Below, piece after piece: positions 59,551 to 64,000 of a stretch of DNA of 64,000 nucleotides. Source of the stretch: Osmia lignaria lignaria (taxonomy: Eukaryota > Arthropoda > Insecta > Hymenoptera > Megachilidae); NCBI RefSeq assembly GCF_051020975.1, contig NW_027478161.1, positions 1,736,001 to 1,800,000 on the forward strand, given 5' to 3'. Position numbers and translations under genes: made by a program. The number at the start of each line of letters is the position of its first letter. Positions within the stretch are counted from its first letter, which is position 1. The notes under the pieces were generated by a model. It made no database searches, was not told where the DNA came from, and worked only from the letters and a program-made list of their open reading frames with translations.

Positions 59551-62500
59551 GTGCAGATTCATCTCAAGGGAAGGGGTCTGACGGACATATTTCGAGATAT
59601 TTCTTCTTCTTGTTGTTCTTCTTCTGCACAGCTAAGCTCGAAGTGGCATTTGCAGCTCGCAATAGTGCAGAGTTATCTCAAAGAAAGAGGCCACGGTGTT
59701 TCTGTACCTCTATTATGTTGGTGCAGCTTCGGAACTTTTAAATATCTTGATATATCTCGAGAACTACGCATCTGATCAAAAAATATCATCGAACATAAAA
59801 AGTAGGAAACATAATTCTCTACAAAAAAGGTCGCTTAACATTTTGCCATAGCTCGCTTCGTTCCCGAGATATTTGCAGATTTATCTCAAGGGAAGTGGCC
59901 TGACGGACATATTTCGAGATATTCCTTCTTCTTGTTGTTCTTCTTCTGCACAGCTAAACTGGAAGTGGCATTTCCAGCTCGCAATCGTGCAGAGTTATCT
60001 CAAAGAAAGGGGCCACGGTGTTTCTGTATCTCTATTATGTTGTTGCGGCTTCGGAACTTTTAAATATCTCGATATATCTCGAAAACTACGCTTCTGATCA
60101 AAAAATATCATAGAATATAAATTGTAGGAAGCATAATTCTCTACAAAAAAGGTCTCTTAACATTTTGCCATAGCTCGCTTCGTTTCCGAGATATTTGCAG
60201 ATATATCTCAAGGGAAGGGGCCTGACGGACATATTTCGAGATATTTCTTCTTCTTGTTGTTCTTCTTCTGCACAGCTAAGCTGGAAGTGGCATTTACAGC
60301 TCGCAATAGTGCAGAGTTATCTCAAAGAAAGGGGCCACGGTGTTTCTGTATCTCTATTATGTTGGTGCGGCTTCGGAACTTTTAAATATCTTGATATATC
60401 TCGAGAACTACGCATCTGATCAAAAAATATCATAGAACATGAAAAGTAGGAAACTTAATTCTCTACAAAAAAGGTCTCTTAACATTTTGCCATAGCTCTC
60501 TTCGTTTCCGAGATATTTGCAGATTTATCTCAAGGGAAGGGGCCTGACGGACATATTTCGAGATATTTCTTCTTCTTGTTGTTCTTCTTCTGCACAGCTA
60601 AGCTGGAAGTGGCACTTGCGGCTCGCACTAGTGCAGAGTTATCTCAAAGAAAGGAGCCACGGTGTTTCTGTATCTCTATTATGTTGGTGCGGCTTCGGAA
60701 CTTTTAAATATCTTGATATATCTCGAGAACTACGCATCTGATCAAAAAATATCATAGAACATAAAAAGTAGGAAACATAATTCTCTACAAAAAAGGTCTC
60801 TTAACATTTTGCCATAGCTCGCTTCGTTTCCGAGATATTTGCAGATTTATCTCAAGGGAAGGGGCCTGACGGACATATTTCGAGATATTTCTTCTTCTTG
60901 TTGTTCTTCTTCTGCACAGCTAAGCTGGAAGTGGCATTTGCGGCTCGCACTAGTGCAGAGTTGTCTCAACGAAAGGGGCCACGGTGTTTCTGTATCTCTA
61001 TTATGTTGGTGCGGCTTCGGAACTTTTAAATATCTTGATATATCTCGAGAACTACGCATCTGATCAAAAAATATCATAGAACATAAAAAGTAGGAAACTT
61101 AATTCTCTACAAAAAAGGTCTCTTAACATTTTGCCATAGGTCGCTTCCTTTCCGAGATATTTGCAGATTTATCTCAAGGGAAGGGGCCTAACGGACATAT
61201 TTCGAGATATTTCTTCTTCTTGTTGTCCTTCTTCTGCACAGCTATACTGGAAATGGCATTTCCAGCTCGCAATAGTGCAGAGTTATCTCAAAGAGAGGGG
61301 CCACGGTGTTTCTGTATCTCTATTATGTTGGTGCGGCTTCGGAACTTTTAAATATCTTGATATATCTCGAGAACTACGCATCTGATCAAAAAATATCATA
61401 GAAGATGAAAAGTAGGAAACTTAATTCTCTACAAAAAAGGTCTCTTAACATTTTGCCATAGCTCGCTTCGTTTCCGAGATATTTGCAGATTTATCTCAAG
61501 GGAAGGGGCCTGACGGACATATTTCGAGATATTTCTTCTTCTTGTTGTTCTTCTTCTGCACAGCTAAGCTGGAAGTGGCATTTGCGGCTCGCACTAGTGC
61601 AGAGTTATCTCAAAGAAAGGGGCCACGGTGTTTCTGTATCCCTATTATGTTGGTGCGGCTTCGGAACTTTTAAATATCTTGATATATCTCGAGAACTACG
61701 CATCTGATCAAAAAATATCATACAACATAAAAAGTAGGAAACTTAATTCTCTACAAAAAAGGTCTCTTAACATTTTGCCATAGGTCGCTTCGTTTCCGAG
61801 ATATTTGCAGATATATCTCAAGGGAAGGGGCCTGACGGACATATTTCGAGATATTTCTTCTTCTTGTTGTTCTTCTTCTGCACAGCTAAGCTGGAAGTGG
61901 CATTTACAGCTCGCAATAGTGCAGAGTTATCTCAAAGAAAGGGGCCACGGTGTTTCTGTATCTCTATTATGTTGGTGCGGCTTCGGAACTTTTAAATATC
62001 TTGATATATCTCGAGAACTACGCATCTGATCAAAAAATATCATAGAAGATAAAAAGTAGGAAACTTAATTCTCTACAAAAAAGGTCTCTTAACATTTTGC
62101 CATAGCTCGCTTCGTTTCCGAGATATTTGCAGATATATCTCAAGGGAAGGGGCCTGACGGACATATTTCGAGATATTTCTTCTTCTTGTTGTTCTTCTTC
62201 TGCACAGCTAAGCTGGAAGTGGCATTTACAGCTCGCAATAGTGCAGAGTTATCTCAAAGAAAGGGGCCACGGTGTTTCTGTATCTCTATTATGTTGGTGC
62301 GGCTTCGGAACTTTTAAATATCTTGATATATCTCGAGAACTACGCATCTGATCAAAAAATATCATAGAACATGAAAAGTAGGAAACTTAATTCTCTACAA
62401 AAAAGGTCTCTTAACATTTTGCCATAGCTCTCTTCGTTTCCGAGATATTTGAAGATTTATCTCAAGGGAAGGGGCCTGACGGACATATTTCGAGATATTT

Positions 62501-64000
62501 CTTCTTCTTGTTGTTCTTCTTCTGCACAGCTAAGCTGGAAGTGGCATTTGCAGCTCGCAATAGTGCAGAGTTATCTCAAAGAAAGGGGCCACGGTGTTTC
62601 TGTATCTCTATTATGTTGGTGCGGCTTCGGAACTTTTAAATAACTTGATATATCTCGAGAACTACGCATCTGATCAAAAAATATCATACAACATAAAAAG
62701 TAGGAAACTTAATTCTCTACAAAAAAGGTCTCTTAACATTTTGCCATAGCTCGCTTCGTTTCCGAGATATTTGCAGATTTATCTCAAGGGAAGGGGCCTG
62801 ACGGACATATTTCGAGATATTTCTTCTTCTTGTTGTTCTTCTTCTGCACAGCTAAGCTGGAAGTGGCATTTGCGGCTCGCACTAGTGCAGAGTTATCTCA
62901 AAGAAAGGGGCCACGGTGTTTCTGTATCTCTATTATGTTGGTGCGGCTTCGGAACTTTTAAATAACTTGATATATCTCGAGAACTACGCATCTGATCAAA
63001 AAATATCATAGAACATAAAAAGTAGGAAACTTAATTCTCTACAAAAAAGGTCTCTTAACATTTTGCCATAGCTCGCTTCGTTTCCGAGATATGTGCAGAT
63101 TTATCTCAAGGGAAGGGGCCTGACGGACATATTTCGAGATATTTCTTCTTCTTGTTGTTCTTCTTCTGCACAGCTAAGCTGGAAGTGGCATTTGCGGCTC
63201 GCACTAGTGCAGAGTTATCTCAACGAAAGGGGCCACGGTGTTTCTGTATCTCTATTATGTTGGTGCGGCTTCGGAACTTTTAAATATCTCGATATATCTC
63301 GAAAACTACGCTTCTGATCAAAAAATATCATAGAACATAAATTGTAGGAAAGATAATTCTCTACAAAAAACGTCTCTTAACATTTTGCCATAGCTCGCTT
63401 CGTTTCGGAGATATTTGCAGATTCAGCTCAACGGAACGGGCCTGACGGACATATTTCGAGATACTTCTTCTTCTTGTTGTTCTTCCTCTGCACAGCTAAG
63501 CTGGAAGTGGCATTTGCAGCTCGCAATAGTGCAGAGTTATCTCAAAGAAAGGGGCCACGGCGTTTCTGTATCTCTATTATGTTGGTGCGGCTTCGGAACT
63601 TTTAAATATCTTGATATATCTCGAGAACTACGCATCTGATCAAAAAATATCATAGAACATAAAAAGTAGGAAACTTAATTCTCTACAAAAAAGGTCTCTT
63701 AACATTTTGCCATAGGTCGCTTCGTTTCCGAGATATTTGCAGATTCATCTCAAGGGAAGGGGCCTAACGGACATATTTCGAGATATTTCTTCTTCTTGTT
63801 GTCCTTCTTCTGCACAGCTAAACTGGAAATGGCATTTCCAGCTCGAAATAGTGCAGAGTTATCTCAAAGAGAGGGGCCACGGTGTTTCTGTATCTCTATT
63901 ATGTTGGTGCCGCTTCGGAACTTTTAAATATCTTGATATATCTCGAGAACTACGCATCTGATCAAAAAATATCATAGAAGATAAAAAGTAGGAAACTTAA
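59551..64000 (+). repeat. Mixed, moderately diverged monomers at the right edge
   Basis: Fourteen monomers, the last cut at the window edge (264 bp present). 62449 and 62771 both carry aaataacttgat, a variant absent elsewhere, so they are a local pair. 61161 and 63737 share gtccttcttctgc, ctggaaatggc and a cataggtcgcttc leader and are 2576 bp (8 monomers) apart. 63415 is an isolated C-type copy (aacggaacgggcc). No gene or other element is present. Confidence 0.85.

Larger units (their letters stand above)
1..64000 (+). repeat. Satellite DNA array, 322-bp monomer, about 199 head-to-tail copies
   Basis: The same 322-bp unit recurs without interruption from the first to the last base and in one orientation only. 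Landmarks found in nearly every unit, in order, are: gagatatttgcag; tatctcaagggaagggg; ggacatatttcgagatattt; a TTC/TTG-rich pyrimidine tract ending in gcacag; gctggaagtgg; gcagagttatctcaaag; ggggccacggtgtttctg; ttatgttggtgcggcttcgg; gatatatctcga; ctgatcaaaaaatatcat; ctctacaaaaaa; ttaacattttgccatagctc. Phase points run from 319 to 63737 in steps of 322, with two 323-bp and eighteen 321-bp exceptions. G+C is about 39%. Long homogeneous arrays like this are typical of eukaryotic centromeric or pericentromeric heterochromatin; that location is inferred, not shown. The array continues past both window edges, so its real length is unknown. I do not recognise the family. Confidence 0.98.

Noticed and set aside
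649..61077. Minus-strand open frames of 76 codons (649-879, 4836-5066, 16106-16336, 24800-25030, 55373-55603, 60847-61077), which do begin with ATG.
   Set aside because: They appear only where one base change removes the TAA that ttatctc normally creates on the minus strand; in most monomers the frame ends after about 38 codons. Scattered, sporadic opening by single mutations is what a non-coding repeat produces.
319..63961. About 177 open frames of 63-89 codons, one per monomer, on the plus strand, nearly identical in translation.
   Set aside because: They open on TTG, the frame has no in-frame ATG, and the period is exactly that of the repeat. Some units carry stops (gctgaaag gives TGA; aaataact gives TAA) or 1-bp shifts. 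Frame conservation follows from DNA homogeneity. I see no domain or signal in the translation.
1..64000. CRISPR array or other prokaryotic direct-repeat system, given perfect regular spacing.
   Set aside because: The repeated unit is 322 bp with no unique spacers; every part of the period repeats. No cas-like genes are present.
1..64000. Poly(A) signal, TATA promoter or transposon terminal repeats inside the unit.
   Set aside because: No AATAAA with a matching downstream element was noticed, tttaaatat is a weak TATA-like string without context, and no terminal inverted or direct repeats bound any segment. All matches recur with the 322-bp period.

Overview
The whole 64 kb window is one uninterrupted, head-to-tail tandem array of a single satellite DNA family. 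The monomer is 322 bp (a few are 321 or 323 bp) and about 39% G+C by hand count of one consensus-like copy. Phasing every copy on the conserved 'ttgcag' inside 'gagatatttgcag' gives 198 phase points, from 319 to 63737. With the nearly full first copy, this makes about 199 monomers. The summed spacing closes exactly: 197 x 322, plus two 1-bp insertions, minus eighteen 1-bp deletions. I see no unrelated DNA, inversion, transposon, tRNA, rRNA, CRISPR array or credible gene anywhere.

This is eukaryotic heterochromatic satellite, most likely centromeric or pericentromeric by general analogy. Nothing here identifies the species, and I do not recognise the family. The many open frames of about 74 codons are one per monomer and are a by-product of the repeat: they open on TTG, contain no in-frame ATG and are not separate genes.

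Four 5' haplotypes and two 3' haplotypes of the monomer are shuffled along the array. Layout: 0.3-5.8 kb, mixed monomers; 5.8-9.7 kb, a 4-mer higher-order repeat (HOR, 1288 bp) decaying to a 2-mer; 10.3-15.5 kb, an 8-mer (2576 bp) twice; 16.1-17.1 kb, a 3-monomer copy of 0.6-1.6 kb; 17.7-27.7 kb, a 6-mer (1932 bp) 3.5 times plus a displaced fifth copy; 29.0-31.2 kb, a 3-mer (966 bp); 31.6-33.5 kb, a 965-bp 3-mer; 32.2-45.4 kb, a 14-mer (4503 bp) 2.9 times, itself containing a 4-mer duplication; 45.4-50.2 kb, an 8-mer (2575 bp) almost twice; 50.2-55.7 kb, older and more mutated monomers; 56.0-59.6 kb, a 4-mer (1288 bp) that loses one monomer in its third round; 59.6-64.0 kb, mixed and more mutated monomers.

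The most interesting signals are: the nested higher-order structure with several chimeric monomers that localise unequal-exchange junctions; an ancient internal duplication inside the 322-bp monomer (114 bp apart); a branch-site/polypyrimidine/CAG arrangement resembling a 3' splice site in every monomer; and a sharp change of sub-lineage near 28-29 kb. All comparisons were made by eye.
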